Source: Tangfeifania diversioriginum (GTDB taxonomy: Bacteria > Bacteroidota > Bacteroidia > Bacteroidales > Prolixibacteraceae). Taken from it: a stretch of 64,000 nucleotides of DNA. The position numbers and the translations under genes are program-made. The stretch covers positions 54,978-118,977 of the forward strand of contig CAMCBW010000013.1 of NCBI GenBank assembly GCA_945873105.1. Reading direction: 5' to 3'. Of this stretch, positions 51,530-59,881 are shown in pieces. The notes beneath the pieces were generated by a model that saw only the letters and a list, made by a program, of their open reading frames with translations, did no database searches and was not told where the DNA came from. Each line of letters opens with the position of its first letter. The first letter of the stretch is position 1.

Positions 51530-53047
51530 CTAGCTTCCGAACAATCCCAACAATTCCCGTTGTGATTGATTTTGGAGGTGCAAATGAGCGGACTTCAATC
51601 CTGTAACAGGATCCTGGACGGTAATCTCGAGGATGGTTTTGGCAGTTTGGATGGAGTCGCCGGCATTTAGCTGCATCCCACTGGTTGCCAGCAATTTTTC
51701 CAACTCCCTGACAATCTTGAAGGCAGCAAAGGCAATGGAAAAATGGGAATCAATCCGGGTCATTGCCAAATGATCCTGTGATCCTGAAATAAGATCTGCC
51801 AATGAAATTCGAAATGCATTACCAACGGTGCTCAATTGGTCAAATGGCTCATAAAGCTGCTCCCTTTGGAGTTTCGTATTGGTTAAAATGGCTCTCAATC
51901 CATTCAACTTCTCGTCTCTCCTGAACTTCCTGTAATCGATGGCCACCCCTGTTTTCCCGGTAGGTTTGAGGTACCGGTTGTATCCCCTGTTGTTGATATT
52001 CTTTCGGGAAAGACGCTCCATTTGGATGGCGCGCTCGAGTTTTTCCAGCCCCTTCTGCCGGTTGAATTTTTCCCTTGCAGCTCTTTCAGCGGAAAAGCCA
52101 ACCACCAGCCTGGTCTCTGCATCCAACATGATCTCCCCAATCTTGCCATCTTTCAATTTTAACGACCGCAGCTGTTTTAGCAATACAGGATCATCGCTCT
52201 TCAACCTGGTTCCCATTAGATAGTCAAATGCTAGCTCCTTCAGAGCGGAAGGCGCTTCCTCTGGAAACAGGGAGGTATCGGTTACAACCAGGAGCTGTTT
52301 GGTGCGGTGTTTTGCAGCAAAAACTGCAGCAATGGATTGCAGGGTGCGGTAATTCATCCGATTGGCTTCCACCAGTTCGTAAGCCAGCGGATCTCCGGCG
52401 GTGTTGACGAAGAGGACAAAAAGCAGAGGGGGATGGTTCGTTTTAGGTTCCCTTCCAACGCCCTCCATTTTAATCCCTTCCGACTCAACCGATTCGTAAT
52501 GGAGCGGAGCAACGAAGCAAATGATCTCCCTGAAGGCCTTTTTCCTCCTGCTTTTTGCATGAGCACCGCACAACTCTACGATCCGGTCTTTTTGTCTGTC
52601 GCCCAGTCGTTCCAGGTACAGGTTGATCCGCTCAGCATCGAGGGAAACGCCCTTGGAATGGGAGAGATAATCGATGGTCTTCAGTTTGCTGAGGGGATAA
52701 CAGATTCTCGACAGTACCAGGTGACGGAAGAGTTCATCCTTGATGCTGCCAAATCCAACGACATCGTAGAGCTTGCCAAAAACCAACTCCGGACCAGCCA
52801 GCCGGATTTGCGCTGCATCCGGGAAGGCCAAACTGGCCAATGCATGCCCTGTACCAGGATCAAAATTGAAATTGAGTGGTTGTGACAGCCGAAGCATTTC
52901 TGCATTGGCATGAGTCAGCAGTCTGTCGAGCTCCAACGGATCCATGCTGCAACCAAAGGTTTTGACCACCTTGTATCTCCCGCGACTTCGGTCGATAATC
53001 TGGATGCTGACGGTACCGCTTTTGTTGTTTTTCTGGCGTATGAACAT
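51530..53047 (-). CDS. IS1634/IS1549-type transposase, probably degenerate
   Basis: The 505-residue protein follows IS1634-type transposases end to end: N-terminal FIRQKNNKSGTVSIQIID, central RNase H-like core and the FRRDEKLNGLRAILTNTKL segment (the D-G-x-x-x-x-T-N region). The C-terminal LADLISGSQDHLAMTRIDSH is diverged from the usual FRxMK-LxxRPVYHW. The second Asp is kept (D257, VVTDTSLF). The first motif, normally D-x-T-T-x-x-F-E, reads F-V-A-P-L-H-Y-E-S at 178-186 and lacks the Asp. No terminal inverted repeats or target duplication were found. Either a dead IS or a domesticated copy is possible. Confidence 0.75.
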   Translation of the reverse strand: MFIRQKNNKSGTVSIQIIDRSRGRYKVVKTFGCSMDPLELDRLLTHANAEMLRLSQPLNFNFDPGTGHALASLAFPDAAQIRLAGPELVFGKLYDVVGFGSIKDELFRHLVLSRICYPLSKLKTIDYLSHSKGVSLDAERINLYLERLGDRQKDRIVELCGAHAKSRRKKAFREIICFVAPLHYESVESEGIKMEGVGREPKTNHPPLLFVLFVNTAGDPLAYELVEANRMNYRTLQSIAAVFAAKHRTKQLLVVTDTSLFPEEAPSALKELAFDYLMGTRLKSDDPVLLKQLRSLKLKDGKIGEIMLDAETRLVVGFSAERAAREKFNRQKGLEKLERAIQMERLSRKNINNRGYNRYLKPTGKTGVAIDYRKFRRDEKLNGLRAILTNTKLQREQLYEPFDQLSTVGNAFRISLADLISGSQDHLAMTRIDSHFSIAFAAFKIVRELEKLLATSGMQLNAGDSIQTAKTILEITVQDPVTGLKSAHLHLQNQSQRELLGLFGS

Positions 53048-53175
53048 TTGGGGGGAATAAGAGAACCAAAGCTACAAAAAACAACGTAAACAATTGTTTT
53101 ACAACAGCATTTTTTAATTTTCTGCAGGGAAAAAATTGAAAGGTCCTCTTCCAAATCAATCCATACGCGCCGCAG

Positions 53176-53796
53176 TTATAAACCTTTCACATAATCGCTG
53201 TAACGCACGCTGTCCACCATCAATTCCCCCACTGCATACTGGTTCTCCCTGATGTGAACTTTCAGTGAGATGGTTTTCAGAGTATCGCTCATCGCTTTCA
53301 CAAATTTCTTCTCAGACTCTCTTGCTTTCGCATTTTCAGTCAGGTAGCTACTAAATGGAAAGCTAAGTCGCAAATAATCATAACCTACACGATCCATATT
53401 GCCCCTGACACCAACCATTCTGTTACGAATGGAATCACTGACATTCAGGAAAGCCTTGACTTTCAGCCAATCCTCAGTACCTTCAGGTTGCACTTTCGAG
53501 ACCTCTTTCACATACGCATAGCCAAGGCTGTCTGTGTCGAACGTAACGAAAACACTCTGACTGTTTTCCCAATCTTTTCTGTCCCGTACTTTAAATCTAT
53601 CTGCTTCGAAGTGTAGCCAGAGGGAGTTTCCCCGTATGGAAGAACTGGTCCTGCTTTGTCGGTTCCGGATCTCAAAGTTAAACTCCTTGCCTTTGAGCGC
53701 ATAATCCGCTTTGTAACTGATCATCAGTGTGGGGACCAGCAGTTGTGCCAGGGCAACCAGTGCGAAGGCAACCAGCAACAGACTTTTAGGCTTCAT
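53176..53796 (-). CDS. GDYXXLXY-domain membrane-anchored protein
   Basis: The start at 53796 (MKPKSLLLVAFALVALAQLL) gives one N-terminal membrane helix and about 180 outside residues. The family motif corresponds to G-Y-D-Y-L-R-L-S-F-P-F near residue 140 with the following LxxxAKARESEKK. It overlaps the end of the DUF2157 gene by 11 bp. The two families are regular neighbours and probably form one membrane complex of unknown role. Confidence 0.85.
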   Translation of the reverse strand: MKPKSLLLVAFALVALAQLLVPTLMISYKADYALKGKEFNFEIRNRQSRTSSSIRGNSLWLHFEADRFKVRDRKDWENSQSVFVTFDTDSLGYAYVKEVSKVQPEGTEDWLKVKAFLNVSDSIRNRMVGVRGNMDRVGYDYLRLSFPFSSYLTENAKARESEKKFVKAMSDTLKTISLKVHIRENQYAVGELMVDSVRYSDYVKGL

Positions 53797-55081
53797 TTTC
53801 TTTCCTTTTTTTGAGTATCCACCAGTTGGCTGCAAAAAAACCAGTGCCAACGACAACAAACAATAGACCTTTTACAACCAAAGACAAATCAACGTCGAAG
53901 GACCTGCAGATCAGCAAGGAGGTGATCACCAGCATTCCTGCATTGAGAAATCCAAGGTTGCTGGTTCTGGTTCCCTCCCTGATCAGCCAGATACCGACCA
54001 CCAATACCAACAGATTGACCAATATGACTGCCATGGTTGAAAAACAACCCAGCACAAAAATGGGAAGGAATAGCAGCCAGGAATACTCCATTGGCTTCAG
54101 CCCAGAGAAACCGCGGGTTCTGATCTCCCGGTACACCAGGAAGAGTGCCAGCCCAACCAATAGCAAATTCACCAGAAATTCGGGGGACCTTAACAACAGA
54201 TCCGCCTCGAAATGTTTTTCCAACAGCTTCTCCCAGTTGGATTTGAACGACATAACAACCAGGGTTACGATGGCCCCTCCTACCCCTACCACCCGGTATC
54301 CGTTCAACTCAGGACCACTCCTGCTGAAGTAGGGAAGATTCCCAATCAGGTAGAATATGCCAAAAAGAGTGAAATAAATGGGAGCCATCAAGACCCCAAA
54401 ATTGTGGGAGATAGTCCCTATGGTCAAGGTAAGCACAGCCGGAATTGCCCAATGGTGCAAGACAAAGAGGGGGGCTTCCTGGTAAGTTTTTAACAGCTGT
54501 AAATAACGGGGTACCGGAACCAGAAGCAGCAACCAGTAAAGCTGCTCACCCCATGGGAAGGGCGCATCAAACCTGACCGAAAAACTATAGGACATCATCC
54601 CGAACAGATAGGCCAGCGAAACGGATGAACTGTTCAGAATATAGATCATTGGAGCGATCAACAGCATCCAGGTCAGGAGGAAAGAGCTTGGCTCCCCGTT
54701 GATGTGGTAGATCTGGCTCACCAGTGAAATACTTGCGCCAACGGCAAAAAAGAGTAGGAGGGCCGTACTCTCCCGCCAAACAACACTTCCTGGTTTTTTC
54801 ACCATGGCATAAAAGCACAACAGCTGTGGTACAATTAACAAGAGGAAGGCAAAGGCAGTCTTAACGCTTCGCGGAAGCTCCTCCCATTGGTTGGCGATGA
54901 TAAACATCAGTCCAATGCCCACCAAAAGGGCACCCAGTATACCAAATATGAGCAGTTGTTTGTTCTTGGCAGAGGGAAATTGTTCTTGCTTCTTCCGGTA
55001 ATAACCGGCAATTTGCTGTGCCGTTTCACCGGTGATGACATTGGCGTTTACCAGTTCATGCAGGTCAGAAAGGATACTCAT
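53786..55081 (-). CDS. DUF2157 integral membrane protein
   Basis: The 431-residue protein has a short N-terminal helical domain with the DUF2157 signature (LHELVNANVITGETAQQIAGYY, about residues 7-28). It is followed by about 12 membrane helices (first pair near 44-90) and a short lysine-rich tail. No transporter signature is recognised. It is the first gene of the DUF2157-GDYXXLXY operon. Confidence 0.88.
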   Translation of the reverse strand: MSILSDLHELVNANVITGETAQQIAGYYRKKQEQFPSAKNKQLLIFGILGALLVGIGLMFIIANQWEELPRSVKTAFAFLLLIVPQLLCFYAMVKKPGSVVWRESTALLLFFAVGASISLVSQIYHINGEPSSFLLTWMLLIAPMIYILNSSSVSLAYLFGMMSYSFSVRFDAPFPWGEQLYWLLLLVPVPRYLQLLKTYQEAPLFVLHHWAIPAVLTLTIGTISHNFGVLMAPIYFTLFGIFYLIGNLPYFSRSGPELNGYRVVGVGGAIVTLVVMSFKSNWEKLLEKHFEADLLLRSPEFLVNLLLVGLALFLVYREIRTRGFSGLKPMEYSWLLFLPIFVLGCFSTMAVILVNLLVLVVGIWLIREGTRTSNLGFLNAGMLVITSLLICRSFDVDLSLVVKGLLFVVVGTGFFAANWWILKKRKENEA

Positions 55082-55333
55082 ACCAATTTGATTTAAGGAG
55101 GGTTAGTACCAATACGATCCCAAAATTACGGAATTGAATACCAAATAATAACACTTTAGCGAACGAAATGCAGGATTAAATTACCCTTTAAGCACAAATT
55201 TGTTCAATTGAATGACTACCATTTGCCAAAAAGATTCCAAAATTTTAAAATTTCATACTCTTTCACAAAAGCTAAATGGCTAACCCAACTTCCAAAAAAT
55301 TGAGATTAGGTTTCCAGGTTTGAGGTTGAAATT

Positions 55334-57316
55334 CTATTCTAGCACTTTAATTTTATAAACTGAGAATGAGTTAGGGGCAAGCATTGTCTCCACAGTCTTC
55401 CCTTTCACCACAAATGACTGCTCCACCGGAGATACCAATTTGGGATGTTCCAATGAATTTACCGCATCCGGCGAGTCACTCTTCAGGACCATCAGGGAGG
55501 CTTTTGCGTCCAGGCGCTTTTTAACATTCAGGGTCACAGGCTGGTTTTTCACCAGGTTTGTAGCATTTACCATTTTAAGGATGATCTCATTGCGCTGCTG
55601 ATCAAACACTGCAGAGGCATACAAACCATCCTGGCCTGTCAATGGCTGGTTGTTGAGCAGCATAGGCACCACCTGTGTACCCCGGTTGGTAGCATAGAGT
55701 TTCTGCACATAATAATTTGGCGTTCCATAGGAGTTCAGGTTGTCGAACCAGATCAGGTCGGGGGTCCATTGCCATGCATCCACATGGGCAAACAGCGGAG
55801 CATAGGAACAAAGGTTCACAATTTCAGCATTTCGCTCCAATCCGGTCATGAAGGCTGCCTCCGAGAGGGCACACCGCCAATTGTTCTTGTTGTCCGGATT
55901 GGCCCCCGATACACTTTGGGCTGCATACTCACCGGCAAAAATCTTGTATCCTTTTCGGTCGTAGCTGTCATACCTTGCCGCATTTTTGAAAAACCACTCG
56001 GGATTGGCGTAATAGTGTTCGTCGACGATTTCTGCCTTTAACCGCGTCAGCTCTTTGGCAGCATAATCGAAGAACTTGCCATTTGGAGAAGGTCCGGTAC
56101 CCGATACCAGCGCAACAGTGGGATACTTGGCTTTCAGCTTTCTGGCAAATGCTTCGTAACGTTCGATGTACTGCGGTCCCCATTGTTCATTCCCTACCCC
56201 AATCATTTTGAGGTTGAAGGGAGCCGGATGGCCCATCTGTGCCCTGACTTTTCCCCACCGGGAATCTGCAGGGCCATTGGCAAATTCTATCAGATCCAAT
56301 GCATCCTGAATGTAGGGTTCCAACTGGTCCATGGGGGCCACTTCGGCGGAATTGTACTGGCAGGCCATGCCACAGCTCAATATTGGGAGAGGCTCGGCAC
56401 CCAAGTCTTCGGACAATTGAAAATATTCATAGAATCCCAAACCGAAAGACTGGTAATAATCCGGTGTAAGTTTGTGCTTAAATTCGGTATTCCAGCGGTT
56501 GATACTGGTCTGGCGCTCCTCCGGTTTACCTATGGTTTTCTTCCATTGGTACCGGGTTGCCAACTCAAAACCCTCCACAATACAACCACCGGGAAACCTT
56601 ACAAATCCTGGTTTCAAATCGGCCAGCAACTGAACCAGGTCGGCACGCAATCCCCCGGGCCGGTTTTTCCAGGTATCGGCAGGGAACAGGGAGATCATGT
56701 CAAGATCCAAACTACCCGCTCCTTCAAACCAAACATTCAGACGGGCTTTGGGCTCTGTCGAATTGGCAGTAAAACTAACGGTGTATCTCTTCCAGTCGGA
56801 GGATTTTGTCTCCAGCAGCGCCGAACCGATAGGCTCCCCCTTTGCATTGACCAATTCGGGACGAATTTTCAAGGTTTGACCTTCCCGGTTACGGGCGAGC
56901 AGTGAAAAATGGTAGGTCATCCCTTGTTTAATGCCCATGCCACGAAAACCTTCGTTCTCCAGCCCAAATTTTTCTACCACATCGGTTTTGGTGATTCGCG
57001 CAAATCGTGGGTTGGCTATCTGCTCCTCTCCCCTGTTAAGGATCAGGAGACCCTCTGAGGGGTCAGCTTTCAGTATCTTCCACCCCAGCAAAGGTTTGGC
57101 AAACTCAAAGGAGCGGTTCTTTACCAGCTCTGCATAGATTCCTCCATCTGCGGCGAAGTTGATATCTTCAAAAAATATCCCCCACATGGTAGACTGAACC
57201 GGGGCTACCGGATGATCGACCAAAACTGTGATAGGCTGCACTTTTTGCGCAACCAGCTGAACCGAGAAGAAAAATCCGGCCAGGAGAACCAGTAAGCGCG
57301 TCATCCGATGTATCAT
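55334..57316 (-). CDS. Alpha-L-arabinofuranosidase, GH51-like, secreted
   Basis: The 660-residue glycosidase has a signal peptide (residues about 6-23). The N-terminal segment TMWGIFFEDINFAADGGIYAE is the GH51 opening of the catalytic barrel. A carbohydrate-binding-like insert covers about 75-210. RFPGGCIVEG and the acid/base glutamate in VGNEQWGPQY mark the barrel, and the nucleophile glutamate lies in KIFAGEYAAQS. A C-terminal beta-sandwich ends in FSVYKIKVLE. It removes arabinose side chains from arabinan or arabinoxylan. It is downstream of a sugar isomerase-like gene (15-bp gap), forming an operon. Confidence 0.93.
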   Translation of the reverse strand: MIHRMTRLLVLLAGFFFSVQLVAQKVQPITVLVDHPVAPVQSTMWGIFFEDINFAADGGIYAELVKNRSFEFAKPLLGWKILKADPSEGLLILNRGEEQIANPRFARITKTDVVEKFGLENEGFRGMGIKQGMTYHFSLLARNREGQTLKIRPELVNAKGEPIGSALLETKSSDWKRYTVSFTANSTEPKARLNVWFEGAGSLDLDMISLFPADTWKNRPGGLRADLVQLLADLKPGFVRFPGGCIVEGFELATRYQWKKTIGKPEERQTSINRWNTEFKHKLTPDYYQSFGLGFYEYFQLSEDLGAEPLPILSCGMACQYNSAEVAPMDQLEPYIQDALDLIEFANGPADSRWGKVRAQMGHPAPFNLKMIGVGNEQWGPQYIERYEAFARKLKAKYPTVALVSGTGPSPNGKFFDYAAKELTRLKAEIVDEHYYANPEWFFKNAARYDSYDRKGYKIFAGEYAAQSVSGANPDNKNNWRCALSEAAFMTGLERNAEIVNLCSYAPLFAHVDAWQWTPDLIWFDNLNSYGTPNYYVQKLYATNRGTQVVPMLLNNQPLTGQDGLYASAVFDQQRNEIILKMVNATNLVKNQPVTLNVKKRLDAKASLMVLKSDSPDAVNSLEHPKLVSPVEQSFVVKGKTVETMLAPNSFSVYKIKVLE

Positions 57317-57331
57317 AACTATTTGGTATTT

Positions 57332-58264
57332 CTATTTAACCACCAATGCTGCCTTGCAATAAGCTACACATTTGACCACTTCCTTCACTGCATCCGATTC
57401 AGCGGGGACGGTATATTCAAGCTCAATGTCACAGTTGATGGGCCATCCCCTCTTCTGGATCAATTGAAGCATTTCTACTACGGGTGTTTCACCTTTGCCA
57501 AACGGCTGATTTTTATTGGGTTCAGCAGCCTTTGGACCAGTTTTGTCCTTGAGGTGGACACTGACGATCCTATCGTGAAGCCGCTCAATCAACCCATTCG
57601 GATGCAATCCCGTTGCACCGAAATAGTGACCGGCATCAAAGTTGAGCATGAGTTTTGAACCCAAAGCCAGCACCTTGTCGAAACTAAAGTTGGGATCCCC
57701 TGGTTGTCCATGGTTGTGGAAAATAACAAAGAGATCGTGCTTTTCGGCAAAGGGCTGCATCCTTTTGGCGGCCTCCTCCGAAATTTCCATGCTGATACCA
57801 ACTGCTCCCACTGCCTTGCAGGCATTGAAGGCATAATCAATCTCCGCATCCGACCAACTCTTATCGCCCAACTTCAGAATATGAATTTTAATTCCTTTGG
57901 ATTTGAACAACTTCTTAATCTCCTTGTATTTATCCATGGAAACGGTTGTGCGCCACAGGCGGATAGCCTCTGCATCCTTGGTTTGCGGAATACCGGCATA
58001 TTGCTCGGCAATATTGCCCATCAGCTCAACAGAACTTAGACCGGATTGGACGATGTAGTTCAGATAGGCATTCAGCGACTGATCCGGCATACTGCGGTAA
58101 CTGTAGGTGATAGCACCAATTTGTACGCCTCCAAATTTGGAACCCTTGTCCCCTGCAAAAGCTGTGGTTGGTTGCATCAAGAACAAGGCTATTGTCAGGC
58201 TAGCAAGTAATTGAACGCCCTTAACTGATATCTTCTGCAAATGGACGGTAATAATTTTTTTCAT
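57332..58264 (-). CDS. Exported sugar phosphate isomerase/epimerase-like TIM-barrel protein
   Basis: The 310-residue protein has an N-terminal leader (about residues 15-38, ending TTAFA). An AP-endonuclease-2/xylose isomerase-like barrel follows: VQIGAITYSYR, GLSSVELMGNIAEQYAG, VGAVGISMEI, LFVIFHNHG, MLNFDAGHYFGATGLHP, IVSVHLKDK and CDIELEY. His, Glu and Asp side chains at strand ends fit a metal site. Many Bacteroidota secrete such proteins next to glycosidases. The substrate is unknown. It is first in the operon with the GH51 gene. Confidence 0.87.
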   Translation of the reverse strand: MKKIITVHLQKISVKGVQLLASLTIALFLMQPTTAFAGDKGSKFGGVQIGAITYSYRSMPDQSLNAYLNYIVQSGLSSVELMGNIAEQYAGIPQTKDAEAIRLWRTTVSMDKYKEIKKLFKSKGIKIHILKLGDKSWSDAEIDYAFNACKAVGAVGISMEISEEAAKRMQPFAEKHDLFVIFHNHGQPGDPNFSFDKVLALGSKLMLNFDAGHYFGATGLHPNGLIERLHDRIVSVHLKDKTGPKAAEPNKNQPFGKGETPVVEMLQLIQKRGWPINCDIELEYTVPAESDAVKEVVKCVAYCKAALVVK

Positions 58265-58532
58265 AGTACTAAGAATGAATTAATTATAGAAAATTGCCAA
58301 GGAATGATTTTTATAATCGGAAACTTGAGACTAAACGAAGAATCAAGTATGCAATTTAGCAATAGATCCTTGAAGTTTATCAGATTTAAGCGACTATTTG
58401 AGATTGTGCTGAAAAATAAAGCAGTGAACATTGAACCGCCAATTTCAAAGCAATTTATGATTTCATTGTGTAGTTACAAATCCTCTGTATAACAGTTTTA
58501 ATCAGCTATCAGGAAAAAAATCAACCTTCCAC
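58265..58532. other. Intergenic region with partial repeat copy C
   Basis: No gene is supported. The end of the region, 58437-58491, matches the right end of the repeat at 13281-13510 (CGCCAATTTCAAAGC, AAATCCTCTGT). An 83-codon frame across it is low-complexity and shares its last residues only because of the repeat. Confidence 0.5.
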
Positions 58533-58602
58533 AATTATTAGATTTTAATTATTAGATTTTGGTAATCATATTTTGGTAATCATATTTTAATAATTACATT
58601 TG
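58533..58602 (+). promoter_or_regulatory. 14-bp tandem array forming the promoter of the AAA ATPase gene
   Basis: Five 14-bp units lie head to tail: AATTATTAGATTTT twice, GGTAATCATATTTT twice, and AATAATTACATTTG. The last unit supplies the -7 element TACATTTG (58595-58602). Exactly 19 bp upstream a repeat junction supplies TTTG (58572-58575), giving a near-ideal TTTG-N19-TAnnTTTG promoter. Copy-number slippage would shift these elements. Confidence 0.65.
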
Positions 58603-58627
58603 GCATTAAACTAATTTCAGGATCCTC

Positions 58628-59779
58628 ATGAAAGCCCCCAATAATCCATTTATTACCGGTGGATATTTCTCTGCAGCCTATTTTTGTGATAGGGTTCAAG
58701 AGAGCAGCGAGATCATCCGAACTTTAACCAATGGAAACAATATGGTCTTAATCTCCCCAAGAAGGATGGGGAAAACTGGATTGATAGAACACTGCTTTCA
58801 CCAAAAAGAGGTGGTAACCAATTACCATACTTTTCTTGTGGATATCTATGCCACGAGTAGCCTAAGGGAATTTGTCTTTAAGCTGGGGAAGGAGTTATTT
58901 GACACCTTAAAGCCAAAGGGAAAACATTTTGTGGACAATTTTTTTTCAGTCATAAGCTCCCTGCGCCCGGCATTTAAATTAGATCCTTACACAGGTGCTG
59001 CCACTTTTGATATAGGTATCGGAGAGATCCACGAGGCAGAATTTACGCTGGAGGAGATATTCAAATACCTGGAATCGTATGATAAACCATCCATTGTGGC
59101 CATTGACGAATTTCAACAAATAAGCAGGTATCCTGAAAAAAACATTGAAGCCACCTTGCGGACGCTCATTCAAAAATGTAAAAAAAGCAATTTCATCTTC
59201 GCGGGTAGCCAAAGACACCTTATGCACAACATCTTCTTCAGTTCATCACGGCCCTTCTACCAGAGTGCGTCCCTGTTGCAATTAGCGGCCATCCATGAGG
59301 CTGAATATCTGCCATTTGTCAGAAAGCACTTTCAACACAACAAAAAGGAGATTGATGAGGAGACTATCTTAGAGATCTATCGGCTATTTGAAGGTCATAC
59401 CTGGTACCTGCAACAGATCTTCAATGAACTCTATTCTGTAACTGAACCAGACGGGACATGTACCCTGGAAATGGCTGACAAAGCTTTGAGAAATAAGCTA
59501 TATGCCTACAGACCACTATTCCAGAGTACTTTAAATCTATTGCCTGAAAGGCAAAAGGAAATTCTGTATGTAATTGCCAAAGAGGGCAAAGTATCACAGA
59601 TTACCTCAGGATCCTTCAACAAGAGGCATGGATTGCCTTCCCCCAGCTCCGTTCAAACCTCTGTGAAACAGCTAATGGACAAAGACATCCTCACTTCAGA
59701 GAACAAAGTTTATTCAGTTTACGACAGATTCTTCGGGCTATGGCTAAAGGACGAATTCGGTACAGGATGGAAAATCTGA
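58628..59779 (+). CDS. AAA ATPase (archaeal-type, STAND-like) of unknown function
   Basis: The 383-residue protein starts NNPFITGGYFSAAYFCDR and has Walker A SPRRMGKTGL near residue 42 and Walker B IVAIDEFQQIS near residue 157. A sensor-like arginine lies in FAGSQRHLMHNIF. A C-terminal winged helix (about 305-370) is suggested by ERQKEILYVIAKEGKVSQIT and QTSVKQLMDKDIL. It resembles the archaeal_ATPase/DUF234 group, widespread in Bacteroidota and sometimes linked to signalling or conflict. No partner gene is adjacent. Its promoter is an unusual tandem array. Confidence 0.8.
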   Translation: MKAPNNPFITGGYFSAAYFCDRVQESSEIIRTLTNGNNMVLISPRRMGKTGLIEHCFHQKEVVTNYHTFLVDIYATSSLREFVFKLGKELFDTLKPKGKHFVDNFFSVISSLRPAFKLDPYTGAATFDIGIGEIHEAEFTLEEIFKYLESYDKPSIVAIDEFQQISRYPEKNIEATLRTLIQKCKKSNFIFAGSQRHLMHNIFFSSSRPFYQSASLLQLAAIHEAEYLPFVRKHFQHNKKEIDEETILEIYRLFEGHTWYLQQIFNELYSVTEPDGTCTLEMADKALRNKLYAYRPLFQSTLNLLPERQKEILYVIAKEGKVSQITSGSFNKRHGLPSPSSVQTSVKQLMDKDILTSENKVYSVYDRFFGLWLKDEFGTGWKI

Positions 59780-59881
59780 CCGTCGCCAACATTCCATTAA
59801 ATCTTCCAACGGATTAATTAACTTTTTCGTTTAATTCATTTACCTTCGCAGCTTAGTATCTACAGCCTACAACATTTGATC

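Noticed and set aside
51485..53165. Complete insertion sequence with terminal inverted repeats around the IS1634-type gene
   Set aside because: No matching inverted ends or target duplication were seen on either side, so only the coding region is annotated.
58241..58492. An 83-codon frame before the AAA ATPase gene
   Set aside because: It is low-complexity AT-rich sequence whose end is shared with another gap through a DNA repeat, which speaks against coding.
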